From: Bacteroidota bacterium
Lineage (GTDB): Bacteria > Bacteroidota > Bacteroidia > Chitinophagales > Chitinophagaceae
Assembly (NCBI GenBank): GCA_947456625.1
Contig: CANGQJ010000004.1
Span: forward strand, 124,001-188,000
Reading direction: 5' to 3'
Length of the DNA stretch: 64,000 nt
Shown here: piece by piece, positions 10,393-21,953 of the stretch
How positions within the stretch are numbered: position 1 is the stretch's first letter
Layout of the letters: the number at the start of each line of letters is the position of its first letter
The notes under the pieces: generated by a model
Databases searched by the model: none
The model's input: only the letters and a program-made list of their open reading frames with translations
Told to the model about the DNA's origin: nothing
Translations under genes and position numbers: made by a program

Positions 10393-11550
10393 TTAATTAG
10401 GATTATTTATACGATATACGCGTAAAAAATTCCCCCCTAATACCTTTGCAATATCGGCATCCTTGTAACCACGCTTAATTAATGCTTTAGTAAATTCAGG
10501 ATAATCCAATACTGTTTTTAATTGAAGTGGTGCCGAATCAATACCATCAAAGTCGGATCCTAAACCTACATGGTCAATGCCAATTAATTTTACGATATGA
10601 TCAAAGTGATGCATTAAAACTTCAATATCTGGTTTAATGGCATCCGATTCCTTTTTATATTTATTAGCGATCATTTCAAGTGCGTATGCCTTGTTTAATC
10701 CAGTAGCCACTAATGAGTCGGATTCTTTGCTATGTAATTTGTAAAAAGCGGCAGCCTTTTTTGCATAAGTACTATCTACAAAAGCAGAATAAAAATTTAA
10801 ATGAATTACACCCCCGTTTTTTCCAACTGCTTTAATTTGATCGTCTTTTAAATTTCTTGAAACTGGATTAATTGCATAAGCGTCGCTATGGGAAGCAATT
10901 ACAGGCTTGGTAGTTGTTTTAATCGCATCCCAAAAAGTGGCTTCACCTACATGCGAAATGTCAACAATAATACCTAGTTTATTCATGCGTTTAATAACCT
11001 CTTTTCCAAAAGCGTTTAATCCTTTGTGTCCTGTATATTTTGGATCTTTTTCGTCGGCATGAGAACTAGCCCAACTTGGTGAATTGTTCCAAGTAAGGGT
11101 CATATACCTAGCACCTCTTTTGTAAAAAGTATCTAATTTGTTAATGTCGTCCTCTATCATATGTCCGCCTTCTACGCCATATTGCGCTACCAATTTTCCT
11201 GCTTTTAATGCTTGCTCAATTTGTTTCCAAGTTTTTGCAACCACCATTTTATCCGGATTTCTAGCAGCAACAGCGTCTATAGTATCCATCTCACGCATCG
11301 CAAAAGCGTATGGATTTACCTTTTCCCCATCGCAGAAAATAGAGAATAATTGATAGTCAACACCACCTTCCTTAAATCGCTTTAAATCCGAATGATTGAT
11401 GCCTGTTAAATTTTGATCTAGGCTTACCTTTTTCTCAATACAAGCACTTACTGCGTCGTTATGGGTATCTACTAAAATGGACTTAAAATGAATGGCTTGG
11501 CTATTGGCCTGAATAGAAAAAGCAATAAAAAGGGGTAGGAAGTATTTCAT
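10393..11550 (-). CDS. Membrane dipeptidase, peptidase family M19
   Basis: DTHNDAV, QYGVEGGHMIE, DISHVGEATFWD, SHSDAYAI, GLGSDFDGID; signal peptide from the start at 11550. Confidence 0.92.
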   Translation of the reverse strand: MKYFLPLFIAFSIQANSQAIHFKSILVDTHNDAVSACIEKKVSLDQNLTGINHSDLKRFKEGGVDYQLFSIFCDGEKVNPYAFAMREMDTIDAVAARNPDKMVVAKTWKQIEQALKAGKLVAQYGVEGGHMIEDDINKLDTFYKRGARYMTLTWNNSPSWASSHADEKDPKYTGHKGLNAFGKEVIKRMNKLGIIVDISHVGEATFWDAIKTTTKPVIASHSDAYAINPVSRNLKDDQIKAVGKNGGVIHLNFYSAFVDSTYAKKAAAFYKLHSKESDSLVATGLNKAYALEMIANKYKKESDAIKPDIEVLMHHFDHIVKLIGIDHVGLGSDFDGIDSAPLQLKTVLDYPEFTKALIKRGYKDADIAKVLGGNFLRVYRINNPN

Positions 11551-11610
11551 GAGCAGGGATTGTTTTAATTGACAACTAAAATAGCTATTTTTGCGCACAG
11601 AAAAACGACT

Positions 11611-12675
11611 ATGTTAGATAAATTAGAAGCCATAAAAGCCAGATTTGACCAAGTAGGGGTGGCTTTGACCAATCCGGAGATCATTAATAATCAAACCGAG
11701 TTTGGCAAAATGAGCAAGGAATACCGTTCCCTAGAAAAAATTGTACAGCCTTATTTAAGATATGTGAAAGTGTTGGATGAGCATAAGTTTGCAAAGGACT
11801 CCTTAAATGGAGATGATGCAGATATGCGTGAATTGGCAAAAATGGAATTACCAGGCTTAGAGGATGAAAAAGAATCTTTAGAAAAAGAACTCACTAAATT
11901 ATTAATTCCTAAGGATCCTCAGGATGATAAAAATGCAATCATTGAATTACGTGCTGGTACAGGAGGTGACGAAGCAAGTTTATTTGTGGGAGATTTATTG
12001 GGAATGTACACAAGGTATTGTCAAAAGAAAGGATGGAAAGTAGCCATTGCAAGTGAGAGTGAAGGATCGGTTGGAGGATACAAGGAAGTAATCTTAGAAG
12101 TAACTGGAGAGGATGTATATGGAACGCTAAAATTTGAAAGTGGCGTGCACCGTGTGCAACGTGTTCCAAGTACCGAAACACAGGGGCGTGTTCATACATC
12201 GGCAGCTACTGTTGCAGTAATGCCTGAAGCAGAGGAAGTAGATTTTGTTTTAAATCCTGCGGATGTGAAAATGGAAACTGCGCGAAGTGGTGGTGCTGGA
12301 GGACAAAACGTAAATAAAGTAGAGACCAAGGTAATGTTAACGCATATTCCTACGGGCACTGTTATTATTTGTCAAACCGAACGTTCTCAGTTGGGTAACC
12401 GTGAAAAGGCAATGGGTATGCTTCGTACCAAGTTATTTGAAGAGCAAGTGCGTAAACAAGAGGATGAAATTTCTAGACATCGTAAAACATTGGTAAGTAC
12501 AGGTGACCGTAGTGCAAAGATAAGAACCTACAACTGGCCACAGGGACGTGTTACAGACCACCGTGTGAATGTGACTTCCTATAATTTAGATGCTGTGGTA
12601 AATGGAGAAATTGAAGAATTTATTGAAGCATTACAAATGGCAGAGAATGCAGAAAAAATGTTAGTGCAAAATTAG
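11611..12675 (+). CDS. prfA: Peptide chain release factor 1
   Basis: GGQ motif [39 protein letters not shown]; the ATG at 11611 (MLDKLEAIK) fits RF1 N-termini. Confidence 0.97.
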   Translation: MLDKLEAIKARFDQVGVALTNPEIINNQTEFGKMSKEYRSLEKIVQPYLRYVKVLDEHKFAKDSLNGDDADMRELAKMELPGLEDEKESLEKELTKLLIPKDPQDDKNAIIELRAGTGGDEASLFVGDLLGMYTRYCQKKGWKVAIASESEGSVGGYKEVILEVTGEDVYGTLKFESGVHRVQRVPSTETQGRVHTSAATVAVMPEAEEVDFVLNPADVKMETARSGGAGGQNVNKVETKVMLTHIPTGTVIICQTERSQLGNREKAMGMLRTKLFEEQVRKQEDEISRHRKTLVSTGDRSAKIRTYNWPQGRVTDHRVNVTSYNLDAVVNGEIEEFIEALQMAENAEKMLVQN

Positions 12676-13688
12676 TTTGCTAAACTTTGCTCCCATTGCC
12701 ATGCAGTAAGCATCATTTCATCTAATCCGTATTTGCAATTCCATCCCAATTGGGTTACTGCTTTATCATTGTTTGCATAAATTGCAACAATATCGCCAGC
12801 TCGGCGTGGACCTATTTCGTAATTTAATTTTACACCGCTTACTTTTTCAAATGCATTAATTGCTTCTAAAACAGTGATTCCATTTCCAGTACCAAGGTTA
12901 AAAACCTCACAAGTTTTTTCGGTGTTGTTTTTAATGGAATATTGCAATGCCAATGTATGTGCATGTGCTATATCACAGACATGAATGTAGTCTCTAATAC
13001 AACTACCATCGCGGGTATTATAGTCATTTCCATGTACTTGCATTTTTGGTAGTTTCCCAATGGCAGTTTGTGTAATGGCAGGCACTAAATTTTGTGGACG
13101 ACCAATTGGAAGTTCCCCAATGGCAGTGCTTGGATGCGCTCCCACTGGGTTAAAATACCTTAAAAGTATTGTAGACAATGGATAAGTAATTGCAGTATCT
13201 CTCACAATAGTTTCACCCATTTGTTTGGTAGCGCCATATGGAGAAGCTGCAGTTTGTAAAGGAGTTTGCTCGGTTACCGGTATAAGATCTGGGTTCCCAT
13301 ACACAGTGCATGAAGAGGAGAAAATAAAATGCTTAGCATTGTATTTTACTGCCATGTTTAACAAATTTATTAAAGAGCCTAAATTGTTTTCGTAATAATC
13401 TAAAGGAAGTTCCACCGATTCGCCTACTGCTTTGTATGCTGCAAAATGGATAATACCTGTAATACCTTTATTTTCTATAAAAATATTTTCGGTAGCAACT
13501 TTATCGGTTAGGTCAACCTTGTAATTTTTAATTTTCTTACCCGTTATTTTTTCAATACCCAATAATGAATTATCGGATGCCTTTGATAAATTATCTGCAG
13601 AAATTACATTAAATCCATTTTCAATTAAATCCACAATGGTATGCGCTCCAATATATCCACAACCCCCGGTAACAAGTATAGTTTGCAT
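12672..13688 (-). CDS. galE: UDP-glucose 4-epimerase
   Basis: [58 protein letters not shown]. Confidence 0.95.
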   Translation of the reverse strand: MQTILVTGGCGYIGAHTIVDLIENGFNVISADNLSKASDNSLLGIEKITGKKIKNYKVDLTDKVATENIFIENKGITGIIHFAAYKAVGESVELPLDYYENNLGSLINLLNMAVKYNAKHFIFSSSCTVYGNPDLIPVTEQTPLQTAASPYGATKQMGETIVRDTAITYPLSTILLRYFNPVGAHPSTAIGELPIGRPQNLVPAITQTAIGKLPKMQVHGNDYNTRDGSCIRDYIHVCDIAHAHTLALQYSIKNNTEKTCEVFNLGTGNGITVLEAINAFEKVSGVKLNYEIGPRRAGDIVAIYANNDKAVTQLGWNCKYGLDEMMLTAWQWEQSLAN

Positions 13689-13727
13689 TAAATATTTTTA
13701 GAATACAAAGAAACGAAAAAAAACGGA

Positions 13728-14774
13728 TTAAATTTTTCCAGCAAGGGTAAAACCAACGGTCGTGCCTACATTTTGCTTGCTTCGGATATGCATGGTTTCG
13801 TGGTGGGCTTCAATAATATGTTTACAAATTGCAAGGCCTAAACCAGTTCCACCAATGTCTCTACTTCTGGCGTCGTCGGTGCGGTAAAAGCGTTCAAATA
13901 ACCTTGGGATATGCTCTTCGGCAATTCCAATGCCATCATCACTAACTTCTATTAAAACTTTTTGGTCTTCTATTTTGTAAATACTTGCAACAATTTGTCC
14001 GTCTATCTTACCATATTTTGCTGCATTGGAAATTACATTTACAAGCACCTGGTAAATTTTATTTTTATCTGCAAAAACAGTAACGGGGGACTCGGATCCT
14101 TTTTTATAACTAAACTGAATATTTTTTTTCAACCATTTCACACTCATATTGTGCACCACTTCGTTGATTAAATCCTGAACAACAAAGGAGGTTTTTAAAA
14201 TAGGCTCTTTGTTAATTTCTAAATTGGTGATAACGTCCACATCATTTAAAAGTCCCACCAATCTTTGCACATTGGCTTGTGCCTGATTAATAAATTTATT
14301 GCCCACTATGGGGTCCTCCATTGCGCCGTCGGCGATGAGTTCAAGATATCCTTGAATTGCAAAAATGGGTGTTTTTATTTCGTGCGATAAGTTTTGTAAA
14401 AACTCTTTTCTAAATGCTTCGTTGGACTGTAGCACTTTAATTTGTTCGGTTTGGCTTTCGGCCCATTGTTCTACATCGGCCCTAACATCATCAATTCCTT
14501 TTTGAGGTAAAATATATTTTTGATAAGCCTCCTCTCGTTTGGAAGCTTTGGTGGAGGATATTAATTTATAAATAAGCTTTATTTTTCTGTAAATAAAGTA
14601 CTCCAATATTTGGTACACTAAAAAGTATATTACAATAAAGCATGCAATGAAATAGGCAAGTAAAATTTTTAAATCTGTGATTAAAACAAATACACTTAAT
14701 CCAATAATACTAGATAGTAATAATGCAGTTAAAGCAGCTAATTGTTTGGGAGATAAATTTTTTTCTTTAAACAT
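13728..14774 (-). CDS. Sensor histidine kinase (PhoR-like)
   Basis: Two N-terminal TMs; H-box FLQNLSHEIKTPIFAIQGY; N box NVISNAAKYG; G boxes DDGIGIAEEHIPRLFERFYR, GGTGLGLAI. Confidence 0.93.
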   Translation of the reverse strand: MFKEKNLSPKQLAALTALLLSSIIGLSVFVLITDLKILLAYFIACFIVIYFLVYQILEYFIYRKIKLIYKLISSTKASKREEAYQKYILPQKGIDDVRADVEQWAESQTEQIKVLQSNEAFRKEFLQNLSHEIKTPIFAIQGYLELIADGAMEDPIVGNKFINQAQANVQRLVGLLNDVDVITNLEINKEPILKTSFVVQDLINEVVHNMSVKWLKKNIQFSYKKGSESPVTVFADKNKIYQVLVNVISNAAKYGKIDGQIVASIYKIEDQKVLIEVSDDGIGIAEEHIPRLFERFYRTDDARSRDIGGTGLGLAICKHIIEAHHETMHIRSKQNVGTTVGFTLAGKI

Positions 14775-14834
14775 AAACTAATGTATACTTCACAGCTATT
14801 GCTAAGTTAGTTTATTATCACAAATTAAGGCGAA

Positions 14835-15518
14835 CTAGTAATCAAATTTATAGCCAACCCCTTTTACAGTGGTAATACAATCAATGCCAAGTTTGGCTCT
14901 AATTTTTCTGACATGCACGTCTATGGTACGATCGCCAACAATCACGTCATTGCCCCAAACCTGTGACAATATTTCATTTCTTAAAAATACCCTGCCTGGT
15001 TGCGATGCAAGTAAAAATAAAAGTTCAAATTCCTTTTTGGCTAAAATATGTGTAACACCGTTAAGTACTGTCTTGTACTGTGTTGGATCAATAGTTAAAT
15101 CTCTTACTTGAATAAATTTAGAATCACCAGCTGCTGGTTGTATGCGTCTAAATAATGCAGAAATTCTGCTCACCAACACTTTAGGACTAATTGGTTTATT
15201 AACAAAGTCGTCACCACCTAATTCCAATCCTTTAATATGTGAAGCTTCGTCGTTTAATGCGGTTAGGAGTACAATTAATGTTTTATCAAACTGTTTATTA
15301 CTTCTTAGATACTCACATACTTCAAAACCGTTACGTTTTGGCATCATGATATCTAAAATAATACAATCGGGATTATGTTGTTGTGCTTTTTCAATGGCTT
15401 CGCTACCGTCTTTTGCCGTAAAAACCTCAAAACCTGCTTTTATTAAATGAAAACTTATAATTTCAATAATGTCCGGCTCATCGTCGGCAAATAATATTTT
15501 GATCGGATTGGTTTCCAT
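14835..15518 (-). CDS. Response regulator, OmpR/PhoB family
   Basis: Receiver ILFADDEPDIIE, phospho-Asp CIILDIMMPKRNG, C-terminal winged helix GDRTIDVHVRKIRAKLG. Confidence 0.95.
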   Translation of the reverse strand: METNPIKILFADDEPDIIEIISFHLIKAGFEVFTAKDGSEAIEKAQQHNPDCIILDIMMPKRNGFEVCEYLRSNKQFDKTLIVLLTALNDEASHIKGLELGGDDFVNKPISPKVLVSRISALFRRIQPAAGDSKFIQVRDLTIDPTQYKTVLNGVTHILAKKEFELLFLLASQPGRVFLRNEILSQVWGNDVIVGDRTIDVHVRKIRAKLGIDCITTVKGVGYKFDY

Positions 15519-15631
15519 AATTTTATATCACCAAAAGTAAGCCTTAATAGCCAAATTCAAATAAGCACTTAAGGTTATCAAATTGTTAACTAAAATGCAG
15601 TAATAAAAGGACAAATAAAGTAGACCATTGC

Positions 15632-16288
15632 CTATTGCGCTGACTGAATATGTAGTATATAAGGGTTTGCCTTTTTCTCTCTACCCCAAGTTGTCATGGG
15701 TCCATGTCCTGAATAAATTTCCAAAGTGTCAGGCAAAGGCAGTATTTGTGTTTTAATACTTTTAATAAGGTCCAGTGGATTGGATCCTGGTAAGTCGGTG
15801 CGGCCAACACCATCTTTAAAAATAAGATCTCCACCTATTAAAAAATCCTGCTCCTTATTGTAAAAACAAACACTACCTGGAGAGTGGCCTGGTGTTAGTA
15901 GGACTTTAAATTCAGAGTTGCCAAACTTTATAATTTCATCTTGCTCAATGTACTTTACGGGTCCTTTGTAGGGTTCACATGGAACGCCCCAGCGTTCTCC
16001 ACCTTGCGGTAGACGATCAATTACGGGTTGCTCGTTCTTATGAAAATGCGCAGTTAAGTCATAAGTTTCACTTACAAAGTTATTTCCAAAAACATGGTCT
16101 AAGTGGCAATGGGTATTGAGTAATAATTTTGGAGTAAGTTGGTTGCTGCTAATAAAATTACTTAATGCTTCTTGTTCATTTCTTAAATAACAACCTGGGT
16201 CCACAATAATAGCTTCCTTTTGTGCATTAAATAAAACGTAGGTATTTTCTTGAAAGGCATTAAAACAAAAACTTTGTATAGTAAGCAT
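15632..16288 (-). CDS. MBL-fold metallo-hydrolase (glyoxalase II-like)
   Basis: NTHCHLDHVFGN, TPGHSPGSVCFY, GGDLIFKDGVGRTDLPG. Confidence 0.93.
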   Translation of the reverse strand: MLTIQSFCFNAFQENTYVLFNAQKEAIIVDPGCYLRNEQEALSNFISSNQLTPKLLLNTHCHLDHVFGNNFVSETYDLTAHFHKNEQPVIDRLPQGGERWGVPCEPYKGPVKYIEQDEIIKFGNSEFKVLLTPGHSPGSVCFYNKEQDFLIGGDLIFKDGVGRTDLPGSNPLDLIKSIKTQILPLPDTLEIYSGHGPMTTWGREKKANPYILHIQSAQ

Positions 16289-16308
16289 GAAAAAGATGAA
16301 TTAATAAT

Positions 16309-17352
16309 TTAAGATTGATGCGCAGATAAATACTTGCAAATATTTTTTACCATGGAAGGGCCTTCGTAAATAAAGCCGGTCCAAATTTGAACAAGGCTGG
16401 CACCTGCGTTTAGTTTTGCCTTTGCATTGGCACCTGTAAAAATACCACCACTGGCAATTATTGGAATATTTCCACCAGTTCCCTTGTGTAAATATTGCAA
16501 CACTTGATTTGATTTTTCTAATAAGGGTTGTCCACTTAAGCCACCTGCGCCAAACCTGGTTGCTTTTTCTAAATTACTTTCATTAAGTAAGCTACGATCT
16601 AGTGTGGTATTACTTGACACCAATCCATCAATTTTAATTTCTTGGGTTAAGGATATAATATCATCTAAAGCCGAGGTTTCTAAATCTGGAGCAATTTTTA
16701 ATAAAATGGGCTTATTGTTTTTATTGATATTTTGAAGCTCGCTAAATATTTTTCTAAGCGATTCTTTTTCCTGTAGTTCACGAAGTCCAGGGGTATTTGG
16801 GGAACTTACATTAACTACAAAATAATCAACCACGTCTTGTAAACCTTGGAAATTAATGCAGTAGTCCTTCCATGCTTCACTATTTTCGGTGATTTTATTT
16901 TTCCCAATATTGCCGCCAATAATTAAATTAGAATTTGATTTTTCTTTATGCTGATTTAAACGCGCTGCAATTTTTACAACACCATCATTGTTAAAACCCA
17001 TTCGGTTTATTAATGCCTTTTGACTTGGAATTCTAAACAACCTTGGGCTAGGATTTCCTGCCTGAGCCTTAGGAGTAACAGTTCCAATTTCTACAAATCC
17101 AAATCCCAATAAGGACAATACATTTAAATGCTCGGCATTTTTATCAAAGCCCGCTCCTAATCCCACAGGGTTTGGGAATTGCAAACCAAATAATGAAGTG
17201 CTCAAATTATTTTTTGGGTAACCATAACTTTGAGCAAGTATTTGTTTGCCATAGGGAAGGGCTGCTACCATATGCAAACCTTTCATGGAAACTTTATGTG
17301 CCGTTTCGGGGGGGAGTAAAAAAAGAGAATTTCTAATAATTGGGTACAACAT
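16309..17352 (-). CDS. pyrD: Quinone-dependent dihydroorotate dehydrogenase (class 2)
   Basis: GLGAGFDKNAE, FVEIGTVTPKAQAGNPSPRLFR, VNVSSPNTPGLRELQ, LLKIAPDL, GGLSGQPL. Confidence 0.95.
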   Translation of the reverse strand: MLYPIIRNSLFLLPPETAHKVSMKGLHMVAALPYGKQILAQSYGYPKNNLSTSLFGLQFPNPVGLGAGFDKNAEHLNVLSLLGFGFVEIGTVTPKAQAGNPSPRLFRIPSQKALINRMGFNNDGVVKIAARLNQHKEKSNSNLIIGGNIGKNKITENSEAWKDYCINFQGLQDVVDYFVVNVSSPNTPGLRELQEKESLRKIFSELQNINKNNKPILLKIAPDLETSALDDIISLTQEIKIDGLVSSNTTLDRSLLNESNLEKATRFGAGGLSGQPLLEKSNQVLQYLHKGTGGNIPIIASGGIFTGANAKAKLNAGASLVQIWTGFIYEGPSMVKNICKYLSAHQS

Positions 17353-17453
17353 GCCACAAAATTACAATGAAATATTTAGTTGCATAAACAACTGTTTGCA
17401 AAATTGACTACATTTAGGGTGAAATTGAGTGTAGCGAACATAAATAATACCAT

Positions 17454-18629
17454 ATGCAAGAGGCTTATATTGTTGCAGGTTTTAGAACTGCTGTGACTAA
17501 GAGTAAAAAAGGGGGTTTTCGTTTTATGAGATCCGACGAATTAGCCATTCAAGTAATTCAGGGATTAATGAAAAGTATACCTGCCCTTGATCCAAAATTA
17601 GTTGATGATGTTATTGTTGGAAATGCAGTACCCGAAGCAGAACAAGGTTTGCAATTTGGAAGAATGATTTCGGCAAAAGCATTGGGTATTGAAGTGCCAG
17701 GAATTACTATTAATAGATATTGTGCAAGTGGATTAGAAAGCATTGCAATGGCTACTGCAAAAATTAGAACAGGTATGGCGGACTGTATCATTGCAGGTGG
17801 AACCGAGTCAATGAGTTTGGTACCTACTGCAGGCTGGAAAACAGTTCCAGCATACTCTATAGCAGTAGAGGAGCCAGATTATTATTTATCTATGGGACTT
17901 ACTGCCGAAGCAGTTGCAAAAGAATTTAATGTAAGCAGAGCAGATCAAGATGCATTTGCACTTTCATCCCATCAAAAAGCAAAAGCGGCTATTGAAAACG
18001 GACATTTTAAAAAAGGAATTCTACCAATTGAAGTGACCGAGACATACGTAAATGAAAAAAATAAAAAAGCAACAAAATCTTACATCGTAGACACAGACGA
18101 TGGAGTAAGAGCCGACACTACGCTTGAAGCCTTATCAAAATTAAAACCTGCATTTGCCTTAAAGGGTTCTGTAACTGCTGGTAATTCCTCTCAAACAAGT
18201 GATGGTGCAAGTTTTGTAATTGTGATGAGCGAAAAAATGATTCATTCCTTGGGCTTAAAACCAATTGGTCGCTTAGTGAATTGTGCTTCCGCTGGAGTGC
18301 ATCCCCGAATTATGGGAATTGGTCCGGTGGCTGCGGTTCCTAAAGTATTAAAGCAAGCTGGAATGAACTTAGACCAAATAGATTTATTTGAATTAAATGA
18401 AGCATTTGCTTCTCAGTCTTTAGCCGTAATTCGGGAGCTCGCATTAGATTCAAATAAAGTAAATATTAATGGGGGAGCCATTGCTTTGGGGCATCCTTTG
18501 GGCTGCACCGGATCAAAACTTACTGTACAGATAATCAATGATTTAGAAAGGCTCAATAAAAAATATGGCATTGTTACTGCCTGTGTTGGTGGCGGTCAGG
18601 GCATTGCTGGAATTATTGAAAAATTATAA
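17454..18629 (+). CDS. Acetyl-CoA C-acyltransferase (thiolase)
   Basis: NRYCASGLESIAMA (active-site Cys), NVNGGAIALGHPLGCTGSK-like motif (NINGGAIALGHPLGCTG), CVGGGQG. Confidence 0.95.
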   Translation: MQEAYIVAGFRTAVTKSKKGGFRFMRSDELAIQVIQGLMKSIPALDPKLVDDVIVGNAVPEAEQGLQFGRMISAKALGIEVPGITINRYCASGLESIAMATAKIRTGMADCIIAGGTESMSLVPTAGWKTVPAYSIAVEEPDYYLSMGLTAEAVAKEFNVSRADQDAFALSSHQKAKAAIENGHFKKGILPIEVTETYVNEKNKKATKSYIVDTDDGVRADTTLEALSKLKPAFALKGSVTAGNSSQTSDGASFVIVMSEKMIHSLGLKPIGRLVNCASAGVHPRIMGIGPVAAVPKVLKQAGMNLDQIDLFELNEAFASQSLAVIRELALDSNKVNINGGAIALGHPLGCTGSKLTVQIINDLERLNKKYGIVTACVGGGQGIAGIIEKL

Positions 18630-18683
18630 GTTTTTTTAAGTAGCTTAGTTGCTTATTATTTTATATAAGTAAATAAGCTAAAC

Positions 18684-21600
18684 ATGCGTATTATTCTTTT
18701 AGCTTCCATTTTAACAGTAAGCACTGTTTTTTCATTGGAAGCCACTGCTCAAAAGTCAAAAAAAGTAGCAACACCAGTTACAAGTGTTGAAAAAGTTGAC
18801 ATTAATAAAGTATTTAAAAATTGGAAACCAAGAAACGTTGGACCTGCAAGTATGAGTGGTCGCGTTACTACCATTGATGTAGAAGTAAATAGTCCTAATA
18901 ATATTTGGATTGGTGCTGCATCTGGGGGTGTTTGGAAAACAAACAACAGTGGTGTTAGTTGGACTCCAGTTTTTGAAGAACAACCCATTATGAATATTGG
19001 TGCTTTAGCTATTCAACAATCCAACCCAAGTGTGGTATGGGTTGGAACTGGCGAGGGTAATCCAAGAAACTCTATAAGCATTGGTGAAGGAATTTATAAA
19101 ACTATGGATGCGGGTAGAACATGGAAGCGCATGGGCCTTGAGCAAACAAGAAATATTCACAGAGTAATAATTGATCCTAATAATCCAAATGTGGTGTATG
19201 CGGGTGCTATAGGAAATCCTTATGGTCAAAGCAAAAACAGAGGAGTTTATAAAACCACAGATGGTGGTGAAACTTGGAATCAAATTTTATACACCAATGA
19301 TACCACTGGTTCGGGTGATATGATTATGGATCCAACCAATCCTAATAAATTATTTGTTGCCATGTGGCATCATTATCGTAATCCTTATCATTTAGAAAGT
19401 GGTGGTAAAGGAAGTGGAATTTACATGACTATTGATGGTGGAAAAAACTTTATCAAATTAGGTAAAGAGCATGGATTACCCGATGGTAATTTAGGTAGAG
19501 TAGGTATTGCCATTAGCAGATCTAATCCTAATCGAGTGTATGCATTAGTAGAGTCTACCAAAAGTGGATTGTATAAAAGTGATGATGGGGGTTATTCTTG
19601 GAAATTAGTGAATGGTCAAAAATCTATTGTAGACAACCGACCTTTTTATTTCCAAGACATTATTTGTGATCCATTAAATGAAAATACTTTATGGTACATT
19701 AGTCAAACAGTACAAAAAAGCATCGACGGTGGTAAATCTTTTGAAACCGTTATTCCATATAGCGGTATCCATCCCGATCACCACGCATTTTGGATTCATC
19801 CAAAGGATAATAAATACATGTTAGATGGAAATGATGGTGGTATTGGTATTACACGTGACGGTGGTAAAACATGGATGTTTGATGAGAAAATTCCAGTAGG
19901 ACAGTTTTATCATATTAATGTAGACAACGAAATTCCGTATCATATTATGGGTGGTATGCAAGACAATGGTTCTTGGAGAGGCCCGGCTTATTCCTTAACA
20001 AAAGGAGGTATTCGTAATTTTGATTGGGATAATTTATGGGGTGGTGATGGATTTGATGTAATGCCAGATCCAGAAGATGCAAACTGGGTATACGCAATGT
20101 CACAAGGCGGATCGGTGGGAAGATACAACACTCAAACAGGTGAATCTTCCTATATTAAACCACCAGCACCAGATGCAAAAACATTATTACGTTTTAACTG
20201 GAACGCTGCCATTGCACAAGATCCATTTGATAAAAAAACAATTTATTTCGGATCTCAATTTTTACATAAGAGTAACAACAAAGGGGCAGGTTGGAAAATT
20301 ATTTCTCCCGACTTAACCACCAATGATAGCGCAAAAATTGATCAGTCTAATAATGGCGGATTAAGTGTGGACATTACTGGTGCTGAAAATTATTGTACTA
20401 TTATGACCATTGCACCAAGTGCATTAAAAAAGGATTTAATTTTTATTGGAACCGACGATGGCAAAGTGCAAGTAACTGAAAACGGTGGTAATACTTGGAC
20501 CGATTTAACCAATAATATTGCAGGGTTCCCTAAGGGTGGATGGATTCCTCAAATTAGAACTTCATCTTACAATGCCAATGAAGTATTTGTAGTAGTTAAT
20601 AATTACAGACAAGGCGATTTTGCTCCTTATATTTTTAGATCTACCGATTTAGGAAAAACATGGACTAGAATGGTAGACGAGAAAAAAGTAACTGGTTATG
20701 CTTTAACAGTTTTACAAGATCCAGTGGAGCCTAATTTAATATTTGTAGGAACTGAGCAAGGATTTTATGTAAGCTTAGATAATGGGGTGACTTACCAACA
20801 ATGGAAAAATGGATATCCTTCTGTTTCTACATATGATTTTGCAGTGCAAGACAGAGAAGCCGATTTAGCCATTGCCACTTTTGGAAGAAGCTTATGGGTT
20901 TTAGATGATATTAAACCTTTAAGAAAATTAGCATCCACAAAAGGGGAAGTAAATAAGTTTTTTGTAAGCGCACCAAATGCAGCATACAATTTCTCAGTTA
21001 AAAATTCACCATACGAGTGGAGTACTTGGGGAATGTGGGATGCGCCAAACAAACCACTAGGCATGCCTATTACTATATATACAACCGATAGCAATAAAAA
21101 AGCAAAGGTTCAAATTAAAGACATCAATGATAAAGTGTTACGCAATTTGACATTTAAAATTGACACTGGATTTAATAGAAACTATTGGGGCTTTGAACAA
21201 AAAGGCAAACGCGCTGCTGGCGCTCCTAAAACAGGTGGCGGAGGTGGAAGAAGAATGATGGATGAGGAAGCACCTGCAGCTGGTGCAAGCGAAGATGATA
21301 AGGAATTTACTGGAAGAGATGTACTAGCTGGTAAATACAAATTTGTAGTTACTGTTGGCAATCAAAAGGATTCGGTTTGGTCTGAAGTAAAAGACGATCC
21401 AAGATTGGGCAGTAAAAACGATGTGATCCTTGCTCAAGATGCTGCTTTAGAAAAACTACAACCTGCAAATGACAAATACAATGCAGCACTTGATTTAATT
21501 GATGATGCAGATTTAGTATTAGTAGGATTAAAAGCAGAGTGGAAAGATAAAAAAGATAAAGGGGTAGACACTTTAAACAAGGCACATAAAGTTGTGACCG

Positions 21601-21896
21601 ATAAACTTAAGGATTTAAGAGCATTTTTAATGGGTAAAAAACAAGAGAAACAAGGTTACGGAACCGTGCCTGTTATTACTCCAATTGGAACCATCAGAAA
21701 TGCAAGCATGTTAATTATGGGCAAAAACACAGCACCTGGCGCACAAGAGGAAGCTGCTATTGCCGAAGCATTAAAAGCTGCCGAAACTGTTGCTAATAAA
21801 GTAAATACATTCTTTGAAAAAGATTGGACTGACTTTAGAAAATTAGTGGAAGCCAATCCAATTAAAAAGTTTAAAGAGGTAGAGGCAATAAAATAA
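18684..21896 (+). CDS. VPS10/sortilin-type BNR-repeat glycosyl-hydrolase-like secreted protein
   Basis: 1070 aa; signal peptide; repeated Asp-box-like motifs (GVYKTTDGGETW, GLYKSDDGGYSW, ITRDGGKTW, FRSTDLGKTW). Confidence 0.88.
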   Translation: MRIILLASILTVSTVFSLEATAQKSKKVATPVTSVEKVDINKVFKNWKPRNVGPASMSGRVTTIDVEVNSPNNIWIGAASGGVWKTNNSGVSWTPVFEEQPIMNIGALAIQQSNPSVVWVGTGEGNPRNSISIGEGIYKTMDAGRTWKRMGLEQTRNIHRVIIDPNNPNVVYAGAIGNPYGQSKNRGVYKTTDGGETWNQILYTNDTTGSGDMIMDPTNPNKLFVAMWHHYRNPYHLESGGKGSGIYMTIDGGKNFIKLGKEHGLPDGNLGRVGIAISRSNPNRVYALVESTKSGLYKSDDGGYSWKLVNGQKSIVDNRPFYFQDIICDPLNENTLWYISQTVQKSIDGGKSFETVIPYSGIHPDHHAFWIHPKDNKYMLDGNDGGIGITRDGGKTWMFDEKIPVGQFYHINVDNEIPYHIMGGMQDNGSWRGPAYSLTKGGIRNFDWDNLWGGDGFDVMPDPEDANWVYAMSQGGSVGRYNTQTGESSYIKPPAPDAKTLLRFNWNAAIAQDPFDKKTIYFGSQFLHKSNNKGAGWKIISPDLTTNDSAKIDQSNNGGLSVDITGAENYCTIMTIAPSALKKDLIFIGTDDGKVQVTENGGNTWTDLTNNIAGFPKGGWIPQIRTSSYNANEVFVVVNNYRQGDFAPYIFRSTDLGKTWTRMVDEKKVTGYALTVLQDPVEPNLIFVGTEQGFYVSLDNGVTYQQWKNGYPSVSTYDFAVQDREADLAIATFGRSLWVLDDIKPLRKLASTKGEVNKFFVSAPNAAYNFSVKNSPYEWSTWGMWDAPNKPLGMPITIYTTDSNKKAKVQIKDINDKVLRNLTFKIDTGFNRNYWGFEQKGKRAAGAPKTGGGGGRRMMDEEAPAAGASEDDKEFTGRDVLAGKYKFVVTVGNQKDSVWSEVKDDPRLGSKNDVILAQDAALEKLQPANDKYNAALDLIDDADLVLVGLKAEWKDKKDKGVDTLNKAHKVVTDKLKDLRAFLMGKKQEKQGYGTVPVITPIGTIRNASMLIMGKNTAPGAQEEAAIAEALKAAETVANKVNTFFEKDWTDFRKLVEANPIKKFKEVEAIK

Positions 21897-21915
21897 TTGC
21901 AACCTGTATTAAAAT

Positions 21916-21945
21916 AAAAATGAGCCTCCTAGTAGGCTCATTTTT
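21916..21945. terminator. Bidirectional intrinsic terminator
   Basis: AAAAATGAGCCT-cctagt-AGGCTCATTTTT between convergent genes. Confidence 0.9.
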
Positions 21946-21953
21946 ATTTTGGG

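Noticed and set aside
18749-18988. Antisense ORFs inside the VPS10-like gene
   Set aside because: No recognisable domain; shadows of a strong long CDS.
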